Both the position numbers and the translations under genes were made by a program. Shown here piece by piece: positions 25,246 to 33,732 of a DNA stretch of 64,000 nt. The DNA is taken from contig CAYXAA010000017.1 in NCBI GenBank assembly GCA_964462985.1, positions 21,986-85,985 on the forward strand. Reading direction: 5' to 3'. The stretch's first letter is position 1. Every line of letters begins with the position of its first letter. A model generated the notes under the pieces. The model searched no databases, was not told the DNA's origin, and was given only the letters and a program-made list of their open reading frames with translations. This DNA is from CAYXAA01 sp964462985. Lineage in GTDB: Bacteria > Pseudomonadota > Alphaproteobacteria > Rhizobiales > Stappiaceae.

Positions 25246-26559
25246 ATGCAGCCGCGCAGTTACGATGGTTTGTGGTCCCTGGCTCTGCATGGGGTGCTGA
25301 TCGGAGCACTGGTCTTCAACTTTCTGCTGTGCTTCGTGAACACCCGCATCATGCCGGTGGGCAACAGCCACGTGGTGCTGGCGGAAATGGCGCTGATCGC
25401 AACCGCCGCCGTTCTTGCGCTCGACCGCCGGCCCGGCTTCTACATGCTGCTGGCCCTCTATCTTACGTACATGCTGCTTGTTCTCGCGCTACGCGGCGTG
25501 CTCGACCCCAAGTCCGTGCGTGACGGCCTGATCCCGATCGTTTTCTATTTCCTGGGCCGGAGAATTCCCGATCTTGGCGTGGTCGACCGGATCGTGCTGG
25601 CTTCGGCCGGGATCGTCGTTGCAGTCGGGCTGTTCGAATACCTGGCCCTTGACCTCTTCGTCGCCAATTTCAACATCATCGACTACTACATCGCCCGCGG
25701 CACCGTGAGAGAGGGCGAGTTCTTCGACGACGGCTCCGGCCTGTTCATCTCCGGCATGCGGCCGGGAGGGCGCAACATCCTGTCATTCCTCGGCGATCAC
25801 CGCATCTCCTCGGTGTTCCTCGAGCCGGTCTCGATGGGGAACTTTGGCGCCTTCCTCGCTCTGTGGGCGTTGTTTCGCACGGACATGAGGCATCGGAGCC
25901 TGCTGTTTGCTGCGGCCGCGGCGGTGATCATCCTTGGCGACGCCCGCTTCGGCATGTTCGTCTGCTTCGCCTACGCCGGTGTGGTCCTCACCTATCGTTT
26001 CGTGCCGCCGTTGATCTGGTGGCTGCTGCCGGCTCTGATTGCCTTTGCGCTCGTGCTTTATGCCGGTACCAGTCCGCTGCTTGTCTGGGAGGACAACCTG
26101 TCCGGCCGTATGCTGAGCTCGGGCCGGATGTTGATCAATCTCGGCTGGGCCGGCGTGTTCGGTGTCTCCACCTCCGGCGAGTTCGTTGCCGATTCCGGCT
26201 ATGCCTACTCGCTGGACCAGATCGGCCTAATTGGAATTGTGTTCCTCTGGACCATGATGCTGGCAGCGCCTGTACGGTCCAGGGAGGTGTGGCGACTGCG
26301 CGCCCTGATCGTAACCTATGTCTGCCTGCTGATGGTGGTCAGCAACTCACTCTACTCGATCAAGACGGCTGCACTGCTATGGCTTTGTGTCGGTGCGGCC
26401 GACGTCTGGCCGGGGACAGCGGCCCGCGAGACACCGGCCTCACCGACAAATCCTAGCGGTCCGCAAGGGAGGGGCAAGGATGCTCCGCCCCCCTCCCGTT
26501 TGCAGCAACGAGTGCGCGAAGCTGTCTCCGGTCGCCGGCACCAGTCGGCTGCACGTTGA
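25246..26559 (+). CDS. O-antigen ligase/polymerase-like membrane protein (Wzy candidate)
   Basis: 437 residues from the ATG at 25246 (MQPRSYDGLWSLALHG). About ten hydrophobic segments fill residues 12-395 with a larger loop near 150-200, as expected for a polysaccharide polymerase or O-antigen ligase. Sequence similarity in this family is low, so the role rests on topology and on its place behind the co-polymerase. The C-terminal 45 residues are basic and proline-rich, likely disordered, and are encoded in the 107 bases that overlap the opposite GH5 gene. Confidence 0.75.
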   Translation: MQPRSYDGLWSLALHGVLIGALVFNFLLCFVNTRIMPVGNSHVVLAEMALIATAAVLALDRRPGFYMLLALYLTYMLLVLALRGVLDPKSVRDGLIPIVFYFLGRRIPDLGVVDRIVLASAGIVVAVGLFEYLALDLFVANFNIIDYYIARGTVREGEFFDDGSGLFISGMRPGGRNILSFLGDHRISSVFLEPVSMGNFGAFLALWALFRTDMRHRSLLFAAAAAVIILGDARFGMFVCFAYAGVVLTYRFVPPLIWWLLPALIAFALVLYAGTSPLLVWEDNLSGRMLSSGRMLINLGWAGVFGVSTSGEFVADSGYAYSLDQIGLIGIVFLWTMMLAAPVRSREVWRLRALIVTYVCLLMVVSNSLYSIKTAALLWLCVGAADVWPGTAARETPASPTNPSGPQGRGKDAPPPSRLQQRVREAVSGRRHQSAAR

Positions 26560-27520
26560 GTGGCTCGTCGGCCGACCACCAGTCGCCGGCGACCCAGTAG
26601 GTCCAGCCAATCCAGACATCGCGGTTGGTCGAGACGACGTCGACCATCTTCGCAAGTCCGTCGACGCAGGCTGGCGCTTCGCTAGCGCCGAACTCACCGA
26701 GGAACCCGCGTTTTCGATGTGTCTTCAGCCAGGCCGTGAAGCGCTCCAGCGCGGCAACCGCATCGTCAGCGCGTGGACAATCGGCATGGGTCCCGGAAAA
26801 GTCCTCATCAAGATACTGGTGCACCTCGTAGGCATAATTGTCCGCGACGTCCTTGACGCCCAGCATCACCGTACCGTTGGAACCATCCGCAAGCGCACGC
26901 TCCCAGCTATGCGCCCCGGACCAGATCGTACCCGGCACCAGTACGAGGTTGCGGGCGCCTGCGAGCCGGATCGCAACGATCGCTGCATTTGCGGCGGCAA
27001 GCCAGTCCGGTGCCGTTAGGTCGTATGGCTCGTTCATCAGGCCGAAGATGACGTCCGTGTCTCCCGCGAAGACCGCGGCGAGCCGGCCCCAGAAGTCGGC
27101 AAAGGCGTGGACCGGGACGGCTGTCGAGCCGATTCGATCCTGTCCGAAGTAACCGTAGTTGTGGGGGTCGAGGATCGGACGCATGCCGTATCGGCGGATC
27201 AGCGCCACGGCCTCGCGCAGCCTCTCCAGCTCGCCCTCGTCGAGTTCAGCATCAAGCGCCGGTTGCAGCCGCTCCCACCGGAACGGCAGTCGTACCGCGT
27301 TCATTCCCTTGGCGGAGAAATAGGCGACCGTGGCTTCCGACGGATAGGTGTAGTCTGTGCCGGGTATCCCGTCATTCTCGCCGAATTCGGCCCCGGACAG
27401 GTTGATCCCGCGCAGGCACGCGGTGCTATCGGCGGCCGGGGCAGGTGGGATTGCGCTGCAGACCATCAAGAATGCGGCGGTGAGCCGCGATAGGCTCCGC
27501 CTCTTGCGCGCTGTCTTCAT
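26453..27520 (-). CDS. Secreted glycoside hydrolase family 5 (cellulase-like)
   Basis: 355 residues from the ATG at 27520 (MKTARKRRSLSRLTAAFLMV), with a signal peptide cleaved near PPAPAA. The (beta/alpha)8 fold motifs are present: LRGINLSGAEF at the start of the mature chain, DPHNYG with the conserved His, the acid/base Glu in GLMNEP, and the nucleophile in GFLGEFG. Such endo-glucanases in EPS clusters trim or release the polymer. It is the only minus-strand gene between the polymerase and the first GT4 gene, and overlaps the polymerase gene tail by 107 bases. Confidence 0.9.
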   Translation of the reverse strand: MKTARKRRSLSRLTAAFLMVCSAIPPAPAADSTACLRGINLSGAEFGENDGIPGTDYTYPSEATVAYFSAKGMNAVRLPFRWERLQPALDAELDEGELERLREAVALIRRYGMRPILDPHNYGYFGQDRIGSTAVPVHAFADFWGRLAAVFAGDTDVIFGLMNEPYDLTAPDWLAAANAAIVAIRLAGARNLVLVPGTIWSGAHSWERALADGSNGTVMLGVKDVADNYAYEVHQYLDEDFSGTHADCPRADDAVAALERFTAWLKTHRKRGFLGEFGASEAPACVDGLAKMVDVVSTNRDVWIGWTYWVAGDWWSADEPLNVQPTGAGDRRQLRALVAANGRGAEHPCPSLADR

Positions 27521-27635
27521 ACCGCCCCCCGCTCGAGCCTTGTATAGCCTTGGCTGCCGACGCAGCCGGAAAAGTTCAACCATTTATACACACGTGACGC
27601 CGATAACCGAGCAGTCGCGTAGCCGGAGGAGGGTG

Positions 27636-28670
27636 ATGAAGGCGGCCATCGTGAGTGGAAGCTGGCCACCGGAGCGCTGTGGCGTCGGGGATTATTCGGC
27701 GCAGCTCGTCCGGCATCTGGAGGAGATCGGCATTGACGTCGCTGCCGTAACGATGGACGACTGGTCTACCCTGCGGGCCCTCGGCTACCGCCGTGTTCTC
27801 AATGACCTTCGCCCGGACGTGGTGCATGTGCAGTACCCGGCGGTCGGCTACGGTCGCTCGCTGCTTCCCGCACTCACGCCTTTCTTGCAGTCCGGAACGC
27901 CGCTCGTTGTCACCTTGCACGAATACTCGCTGTTCAAGCCTTATCGCCGCCCGTGGTTCGCGCCCTACGCGGCGCGGGCAGTGGCCCGGCTCTTTTCCAG
28001 GCAGGCCGAATGCGAAGCCTTTGCCGCGGCCTTTCCCCGGCGCCGCGGCAAGGACCATGTTGTGGCGATCGGAAGCAACATCCCAGCCGGCACCGCCCCG
28101 GCGCGGGCGCGGCGTATCGTCTTCTTCGGCCTGTTCTGGCCCGGCAAGGGGCTCGACCGCGTGTTCGACCTTGCAGAGGCCATCCGTTCGGGCGCCAAAG
28201 CGCTGGAACTGCATGTCGTTGGCGCACCGGTGTCCGGCTTTCCGGACTATGCCGCACAGATACGTGCACGCTGCCGTGACCTCGGGATCACACTGCACGA
28301 AGGTCTGCCTCCGGAAGCGGTGGCCGATCTGCTCGCCGGCTCGCGATTTGCCTATCTGCCCTTCCCGGAGGGGGCGGATGAGCGGCGGGGTTCGCTTGCT
28401 GCCGTCGTGGTCAACGGCTGCATCACCTTCACGGGCCACGGCGCACAGACACCGGACTGGCTCAAGGAGGCGACGGTCGGCCTGACGAGGCCGTCGGAGG
28501 TTCTTCAAGCCATCGAAGCGCTTCTCGCGCAGCCCGATGCTGAAGAAGCGATGCGCGATCGGGTTCGGCTTGCCGCCCGGCGTTACGACTGGACAGCCAT
28601 CGCTGAGCGCCATGTCGAAATCTATCGCGAGGCGATGTCTTTGCGTCGGAGCAGGGCAGGACGATCATGA
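27636..28670 (+). CDS. Glycosyltransferase family 4 protein
   Basis: 344 residues from the ATG at 27636 with a GGAGGAGG ribosome binding site. The N-terminal Rossmann part begins with VSGSWPPERCGVGDYSAQLVRHL, and the C-terminal part has FFGLFWPGKGLDRVF, the usual GT-B donor-site start. The typical E-x7-E element is weak here (EGADERRGSLAAVV). It presumably adds a sugar to the lipid-linked EPS repeat unit at the cytoplasmic side. The stop overlaps the next GT4 start by four bases. Donor sugar unknown. Confidence 0.85.
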   Translation: MKAAIVSGSWPPERCGVGDYSAQLVRHLEEIGIDVAAVTMDDWSTLRALGYRRVLNDLRPDVVHVQYPAVGYGRSLLPALTPFLQSGTPLVVTLHEYSLFKPYRRPWFAPYAARAVARLFSRQAECEAFAAAFPRRRGKDHVVAIGSNIPAGTAPARARRIVFFGLFWPGKGLDRVFDLAEAIRSGAKALELHVVGAPVSGFPDYAAQIRARCRDLGITLHEGLPPEAVADLLAGSRFAYLPFPEGADERRGSLAAVVVNGCITFTGHGAQTPDWLKEATVGLTRPSEVLQAIEALLAQPDAEEAMRDRVRLAARRYDWTAIAERHVEIYREAMSLRRSRAGRS

Positions 28671-29854
28671 CGGCGGCAGCGACCTCCGCCGAGACCGCAA
28701 TGCAGCGAATGAATACGCTGGTGGTCCACGTGGTGCGTCAGTTCGCGCCGGGACTAGGCGGCCTTGAAGACGTCGTGCTCAACCTCGCGCGCCTCCAGGT
28801 TCGCCGCGGGCTCCGCGTTCGTGTCGTCACGCTGGACCGGCTGTTCACCCGCCTCGACGCGCGGCTGCCGTCACACCAGAACCTTCACGGCATCGAGGTC
28901 GTCCGCATTCCCTTTCGCGGCAGCCGCCGCTACCCTTTGGCGCCCGCCGTGCTGCGTCACATCGCCGATGCCGACATCGTCCATGTTCATGCGGTCGATT
29001 TTTTCTTCGACGCGCTGGCCTGGACCCGGTGGTGGCATGGCCGGCCCCTGGTGGCGACCACCCATGGCGGCTTCTTCCACACGACCGCCCATGCCTGGTT
29101 GAAGCGGATCTGGTTCAACACGATGACCCGCCTTTCCGCACGGGCCTACCAGGCGATCGTCTGCTGCAGCGAAAGCGACCTCGCCCTGTTCTCGCAGGTC
29201 GCCAAAGACCGTTGTCGCTTGATCGAGAATGGTGTCGACATCAACAAGTTCGCCGGCCGTGGTGCCCTCCGGCCGGAAAAGCGCATCGTCACCATCGGCC
29301 GCTTCTCGGTGAACAAGCGCCTCGACCTCCTGATCGCTGCAGTGGCGGAGCTGGTGCGGCGCGATCCCGCGTGGCGGCTCGACATCGTCGGGGCGGAGTC
29401 AGACCTGTCGGCCGGGGAGGTGGAGCGCCTGATCGTGGCGGCTGGGATCACTTCTTCGGTCGGACTGCACGTCGGGCCTAGCGACGCCGAAATTGCTGGC
29501 CTCCTAGGCAGGGCTTCCCTGTTCGCCTCCGCGTCCGACTATGAAGGTTTCGGCCTCGTTGCAATCGAGGCCATGAGCGCCGGTCTCCTCCCCGTTCTCG
29601 CCCCTAATGCCGCGTACCGGGCGCTGGCGTCACGCCACGGCGATGTCGTGCTCACAGACTTCACAGACCCGATCGGAGTTGCCGACGCCGTACTGAAGGC
29701 CTTTGATGAAGTCGCTGAAAACGGGGAAGCCTTGCGCGGCCGCCTAATTGCCGACGCCGAGCGCTACTCGTGGTCGGCGGTCGCGGAGGCCTATGGATCG
29801 TGCTACGGCACGGTTCTGGGAAAGGCCGGTCACAGCGTTCGCCCGCGAGACTGA
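28667..29854 (+). CDS. Glycosyltransferase family 4 protein, GumH/AceC-like
   Basis: 395 residues; ATGA overlap with the preceding GT4 gene. The N-terminal VVHVVRQFAPGLGGLEDVV recalls GumH-type alpha-1,3-mannosyltransferases of xanthan and acetan assembly. The retaining GT4 motif SDYEGFGLVAIEAMSAG near residue 288 provides the E-x7-E donor-binding pair, and GRFSVNKRLDLLI starts the donor domain. The mannosyl specificity is an inference from that resemblance, and would fit the mannosidase-like GH2 gene nearby. An internal ATG at 28709 is a possible start. Confidence 0.85.
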   Translation: MTAAATSAETAMQRMNTLVVHVVRQFAPGLGGLEDVVLNLARLQVRRGLRVRVVTLDRLFTRLDARLPSHQNLHGIEVVRIPFRGSRRYPLAPAVLRHIADADIVHVHAVDFFFDALAWTRWWHGRPLVATTHGGFFHTTAHAWLKRIWFNTMTRLSARAYQAIVCCSESDLALFSQVAKDRCRLIENGVDINKFAGRGALRPEKRIVTIGRFSVNKRLDLLIAAVAELVRRDPAWRLDIVGAESDLSAGEVERLIVAAGITSSVGLHVGPSDAEIAGLLGRASLFASASDYEGFGLVAIEAMSAGLLPVLAPNAAYRALASRHGDVVLTDFTDPIGVADAVLKAFDEVAENGEALRGRLIADAERYSWSAVAEAYGSCYGTVLGKAGHSVRPRD

Positions 29855-29895
29855 GCGACTCGCACGGCACCCGTCTGACGGTAATCCGCTGCCCT

Positions 29896-31014
29896 CTACG
29901 AAGTCATCGTCGCCACAGTGGGGCCAAAGCGTGTCGCGAAGGCCCGGTGGGTGCCCTGCAGGCGAAAGTGGAGTGCTGCCTGGCTCTGGTGGGCGTAGCC
30001 TGTGTCCTCCCGCGGCATCATGCAGGGAAAATCCAGATGTTCGGGAAACAGGTGGCCGGGCCGCGTGGTGAAGGCGCATTCATAGCCGGCGTCTTGGACA
30101 AGCTGCGCTTCACGCTCACCACAGGCCCCAGGCGTCCCGAAGGGGTATGCAAAATACTTCATTGGCCGTTCCAGAAGCTGTTCGAGAAATGCCTTGTTGT
30201 CGGCAATGTCCCGGTACGCCGCCTCCTTCTCCAGATGCGCCAGGAATGTGTGGTGCGTCGTGTGGCCCCCGATCGTGACGAGCGGATGAGAGGCAAATGC
30301 CTTGAGCTCCGCCTCGTCCATCGCGTAGCGCTCAATGAGGGCGGGCAGATCGACGGAGTAGTGTCTGAATGTCTCCTTTAGCGCGGCCGCGCGCCCGGGG
30401 TCGGTTCCAATCCAGGCTGTGACCTGGCGCATGGCAGCGATTTTGCTCGCGAGATCGGTGCAGGGAAATGTCGTTCCCATGGCCGGAATCGCGATATTCT
30501 CATGGTGCTTGAGCAGGTCCCGCAGCCCGAGCCACCAGGCGAAAAGCTCACGTGTGACCATGCCCGTCGGCACGAACAGTGTCATGGGCACGCCATAGCC
30601 TTTGAGTATCGGGAGCGCGATCCTGGCATTGTCGCGATAACCGTCGTCGAACGTCAGCACCGCGAAGGGGCGTCCGTTGGGGTCGCGCAGTCTCAGCAAG
30701 GCTTCCCGCGGACTGACAATGTCCCGACCGGCCGCCTGAAGTGCTTCGACCGTCCGGCGCAATTGCGATGGGCTACAGCCCGTTCGCAACTCGCCGTCGA
30801 CGTCCTCATGGATCTCGTGAAACATGAGCACGACTCCACACCCTCGAAACCGTCGGCCGAGTACACCTGCCATCCCGGTTTGATAAAGCAGCTGCTCGGA
30901 AGCTCGGGCCACCTTTATGGCCGCAGCGTTCATCAGTTTCCCGGGAATCCGGTTGACGGGCTCGTTCAGCAGCTCTCTGGCAAATCGGCGTAGGTTCTGG
31001 ACCAGGAATGACAT
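29896..31014 (-). CDS. Polysaccharide deacetylase family protein (NodB homology)
   Basis: 372 residues from the ATG at 31014 (MSFLVQNLRRFAREL). The NodB homology domain has motif 1 TFDDGYRDN near residue 125, motif 2 HTTHHTFL near 255, and FAYPFGTPG near 295. The family removes N- or O-acetyl groups from sugars. There is no clear signal peptide, so it may act on lipid-linked precursors at the inner face. It is oriented against its EPS neighbours, and its promoter region is shared with the following GT2 gene. A longer start at 31128 would overlap that gene. Confidence 0.9.
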   Translation of the reverse strand: MSFLVQNLRRFARELLNEPVNRIPGKLMNAAAIKVARASEQLLYQTGMAGVLGRRFRGCGVVLMFHEIHEDVDGELRTGCSPSQLRRTVEALQAAGRDIVSPREALLRLRDPNGRPFAVLTFDDGYRDNARIALPILKGYGVPMTLFVPTGMVTRELFAWWLGLRDLLKHHENIAIPAMGTTFPCTDLASKIAAMRQVTAWIGTDPGRAAALKETFRHYSVDLPALIERYAMDEAELKAFASHPLVTIGGHTTHHTFLAHLEKEAAYRDIADNKAFLEQLLERPMKYFAYPFGTPGACGEREAQLVQDAGYECAFTTRPGHLFPEHLDFPCMMPREDTGYAHQSQAALHFRLQGTHRAFATRFGPTVATMTS

Positions 31015-31147
31015 ATTGCCTGTTCTCGAATCTCTCTGCGTGGTGGCTCGGCCCCGGCCAAAGATCCAAATCTTGCGACCGCTATACGGAAAAGAAAGAA
31101 AGGAATCTTTAACTGGAGCCCTCATCACCGACTTCGGCCGATCAGAA

Positions 31148-32083
31148 ATGCCTCAACCGACTGTCTCAGCCCTAATTCCCTGCTACAACACCCGTGACTG
31201 TGTGCTGTCGGCAATCGAAAGCGCCCTTGACCAGGAAGGATATGAGGTCGAGGTCGTTGTCGTCGACGATGCATCGGTCGACGGGACCCCGGACGTGGTA
31301 GAAGCAGCCTATCCGGCCGATGAGCGCGTCCGCCTGATTCGCCAGATGGAGAATCGTGGTCCGTCCGCCGCGCGCAATATCGCTCTGCAGGAAGCCCGCG
31401 GCATTTGGGTCGGCTTGTTGGATGCGGACGATACCTGGTTGCCGAACCGTGTGGCGACGCTCCTCACCTTTGCGGAGGAGGCTGACTTCATCGCCGACAA
31501 TATCCTGGCCTACGACGTAGCGGCGGGCGTAGCGACGGGACCAATCTATCGCGACCTCGGCAATATGACGCTCGGCATGGCGGACTTCCTGAAGCCCAGT
31601 GCGCCCGACAAGCATGACTTCGGTTATCTGCAGCCTTTGCTACGCAGGGACTTCATAGTGGAGAACGGTCTCGCTTGGCGTGAGGATGTACGGGTCGGTG
31701 AAGATCTTTTGTTCAATCTCGAGTTCGTCGCGGCAGGAGGCCGCGCGCGCTACGTCGACAAGGCGCTCTACGTCTATGCCACTCCGGTTGGTCAGCAGAG
31801 CAGGCAAGCCTCGCCATTCTCCCGCACGGTGCCAGACAACGCCCCGCTGATCGCAGCGCTAAGCCACCTTCGCGATCAACTCGCCGGAACTCTGACGCCC
31901 GAGCTGGAAACAGCGTTCGACGAACGGATCGCCGATCTGGAGTACCACGCTCCGATCGCTGCCTTTCACATTGCGCGCGTGAGGTTCCAAGTGGTTGAAA
32001 TGCTCCGTTTGCTGATCAAGGAGCCAAGGGTGCGCCGACGCGTTTACGAAAGGCTGAAGCACAAGTTCCTCGGCGGCTACTAG
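31148..32083 (+). CDS. Glycosyltransferase family 2 protein
   Basis: 311 residues from the ATG at 31148 (MPQPTVSALIPCYNTRDC). GT-A motifs are clear: VVVDDASVDGT near residue 40, the Asp-rich LLDADDTW near 90, and GEDLLFNLEF near 178 as the acceptor-side ED. It probably adds one sugar of the repeat unit. The next gene, a flippase, begins 132 bases later; that gap holds no gene I can identify. Confidence 0.88.
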   Translation: MPQPTVSALIPCYNTRDCVLSAIESALDQEGYEVEVVVVDDASVDGTPDVVEAAYPADERVRLIRQMENRGPSAARNIALQEARGIWVGLLDADDTWLPNRVATLLTFAEEADFIADNILAYDVAAGVATGPIYRDLGNMTLGMADFLKPSAPDKHDFGYLQPLLRRDFIVENGLAWREDVRVGEDLLFNLEFVAAGGRARYVDKALYVYATPVGQQSRQASPFSRTVPDNAPLIAALSHLRDQLAGTLTPELETAFDERIADLEYHAPIAAFHIARVRFQVVEMLRLLIKEPRVRRRVYERLKHKFLGGY

Positions 32084-32215
32084 CGTGCCCCGCTTGTCGA
32101 GAATCGGGGAGCATGCGGCCAACCGGGTCCAGGTGTGAGGTGTCGAAGACCTTCGGCGCGACGTTGCGGTCTGCAGTGCCCCCCATCTGGGGTCACTAAT
32201 CGTATGTAGGTTTTG

Positions 32216-33730
32216 ATGGCCAGCCTTCTGAGCGCCTCTTTAATCAGCACGGCCTCCGGACTTGGCTCGCTGGTCTTCGGCTTTGCGAGCAACGTGATCA
32301 TCGCCCGCATGTTAGGGGCGCACGGCACCGGGCTTGTCGCCTTTGCCATCTGGATCGCGACTGCGGCAACGATCATCGCGGGCCTGGGCGTGCCAAACAT
32401 CCTGCTGCGCTATATGGGCGCAAACGATGATCCGGACCGCCCCGGCGGCGGGCTCGCTCGCGCACTGTTGCCGCGCTTCACCCTGCCGACACTCGCCGTG
32501 GCTTGCGGCATGTTGGTCTGGTCGGGTTGGCAATGGGCGGATGGCGATATCGAAATGGCGGGGATCTGGGCCGCTGCGGTGGTGTTTTATCTGGCTTATG
32601 CTTATGCGGCGATGGCGTTGGGGGCGGCTCGGGGCAGAAGCGACTTCGCAGCCTCGGCGCGCTCGATTTTCTATGGCTGCCTGGGACAGGTGCCGCTTGT
32701 CGCGCTCGGATGCTACTTCCTTGGAGCAGGCGGTGCGCTGCTCGGTCAAGCTGCTCGCCATCTGCCGTTGGCGCTGTCGCTGAAGGGCTACGTGTCGGGT
32801 CCGCGGCCGGCGCCTGGGCTGGTGACGCCGGCGATGCAGACCTTCGGCCGAAATACCTGGCTCTCAAGCATGATCGGAATGCTGGTCTGGACCCGAGTCG
32901 AGTTCCTGTTCCTCGGTCTTGCACATGAGACTGTCGATATTGGCTTCTTCGCGGTAGGCATGACGCTCGCGGGACTTGTCGTTCAGCTACCCGAGCAGAT
33001 GTCGGGTGGGCTTGTACCTCACTTCGGCCGTCACCATGACCGCAATGACGTTGCGCAGCTCGTTCGTTCTTATCAGCGCGTATTTCGTTGGGTCGGCCTG
33101 ACCATCCTGCCGATCTGCTTCGGCGGCGCAGCAATCATGTCTGAGCTGTTGCCGCTGCTGTTTGGTGAGACGTTCGTTCCGGCGGTACCGATCGCAACGG
33201 TTCTTGTTGCAGGCGCCTTCACGACCGCCTTTTCGATCGTGCCATCCATTCTGATCGGCGCCCGAGAGCGCAGCGACTTCTTTCTGTGGGCATCGCCGAC
33301 ACTGGCGGTCGCCATGATCGTGCTGCTGGCGGTGGTGGTGCCATACGGTGGGGCGTTTGGAGCTGCCTGGGTTCGCGCTGGCGTGCATGCCGCGTGGTTG
33401 GTCTGGCTCGTTTGGTATTGTTGGCGCCGCCTCTTGGTGCCGATGCCGCTGCAGGATTTGGTGAAGATCGGTGCTTGCTCGATCTTGTGCGGCGCGGTGG
33501 CTCTTCTTGTTTTGCAACAGCAGCAAGGCTTGTCTGGCCTGATCCTGGCCGTCGCTGCCGGAGCGCTCAGCTACGCCGTCTGCCTCCGGCTGGTTCGGGC
33601 AATCCCGGCCGGTGACGTCGAAACACTGTCGGACAACCTGGGCAGCGTCCTTCCCAGCCGTCTGGCCCGACTTGCCATTCGATTGCTTCTGATCATTGCC
33701 CCGACGGGCGCAGATCGGGTGGGGAACTGA
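32216..33730 (+). CDS. Polysaccharide flippase (Wzx/MATE-like)
   Basis: 504 residues from the ATG at 32216, with 12-14 predicted membrane helices over the whole length. The N-terminal SGLGSLVFGFASNVIIARMLGAHGTGLVAFA is typical of the Wzx/oligosaccharide flippase family. It moves the undecaprenyl-linked repeat unit to the periplasm for polymerisation. It is followed after two bases by the tandem hydrolase gene, indicating shared transcription. Confidence 0.9.
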   Translation: MASLLSASLISTASGLGSLVFGFASNVIIARMLGAHGTGLVAFAIWIATAATIIAGLGVPNILLRYMGANDDPDRPGGGLARALLPRFTLPTLAVACGMLVWSGWQWADGDIEMAGIWAAAVVFYLAYAYAAMALGAARGRSDFAASARSIFYGCLGQVPLVALGCYFLGAGGALLGQAARHLPLALSLKGYVSGPRPAPGLVTPAMQTFGRNTWLSSMIGMLVWTRVEFLFLGLAHETVDIGFFAVGMTLAGLVVQLPEQMSGGLVPHFGRHHDRNDVAQLVRSYQRVFRWVGLTILPICFGGAAIMSELLPLLFGETFVPAVPIATVLVAGAFTTAFSIVPSILIGARERSDFFLWASPTLAVAMIVLLAVVVPYGGAFGAAWVRAGVHAAWLVWLVWYCWRRLLVPMPLQDLVKIGACSILCGAVALLVLQQQQGLSGLILAVAAGALSYAVCLRLVRAIPAGDVETLSDNLGSVLPSRLARLAIRLLLIIAPTGADRVGN

Positions 33731-33732
33731 AA

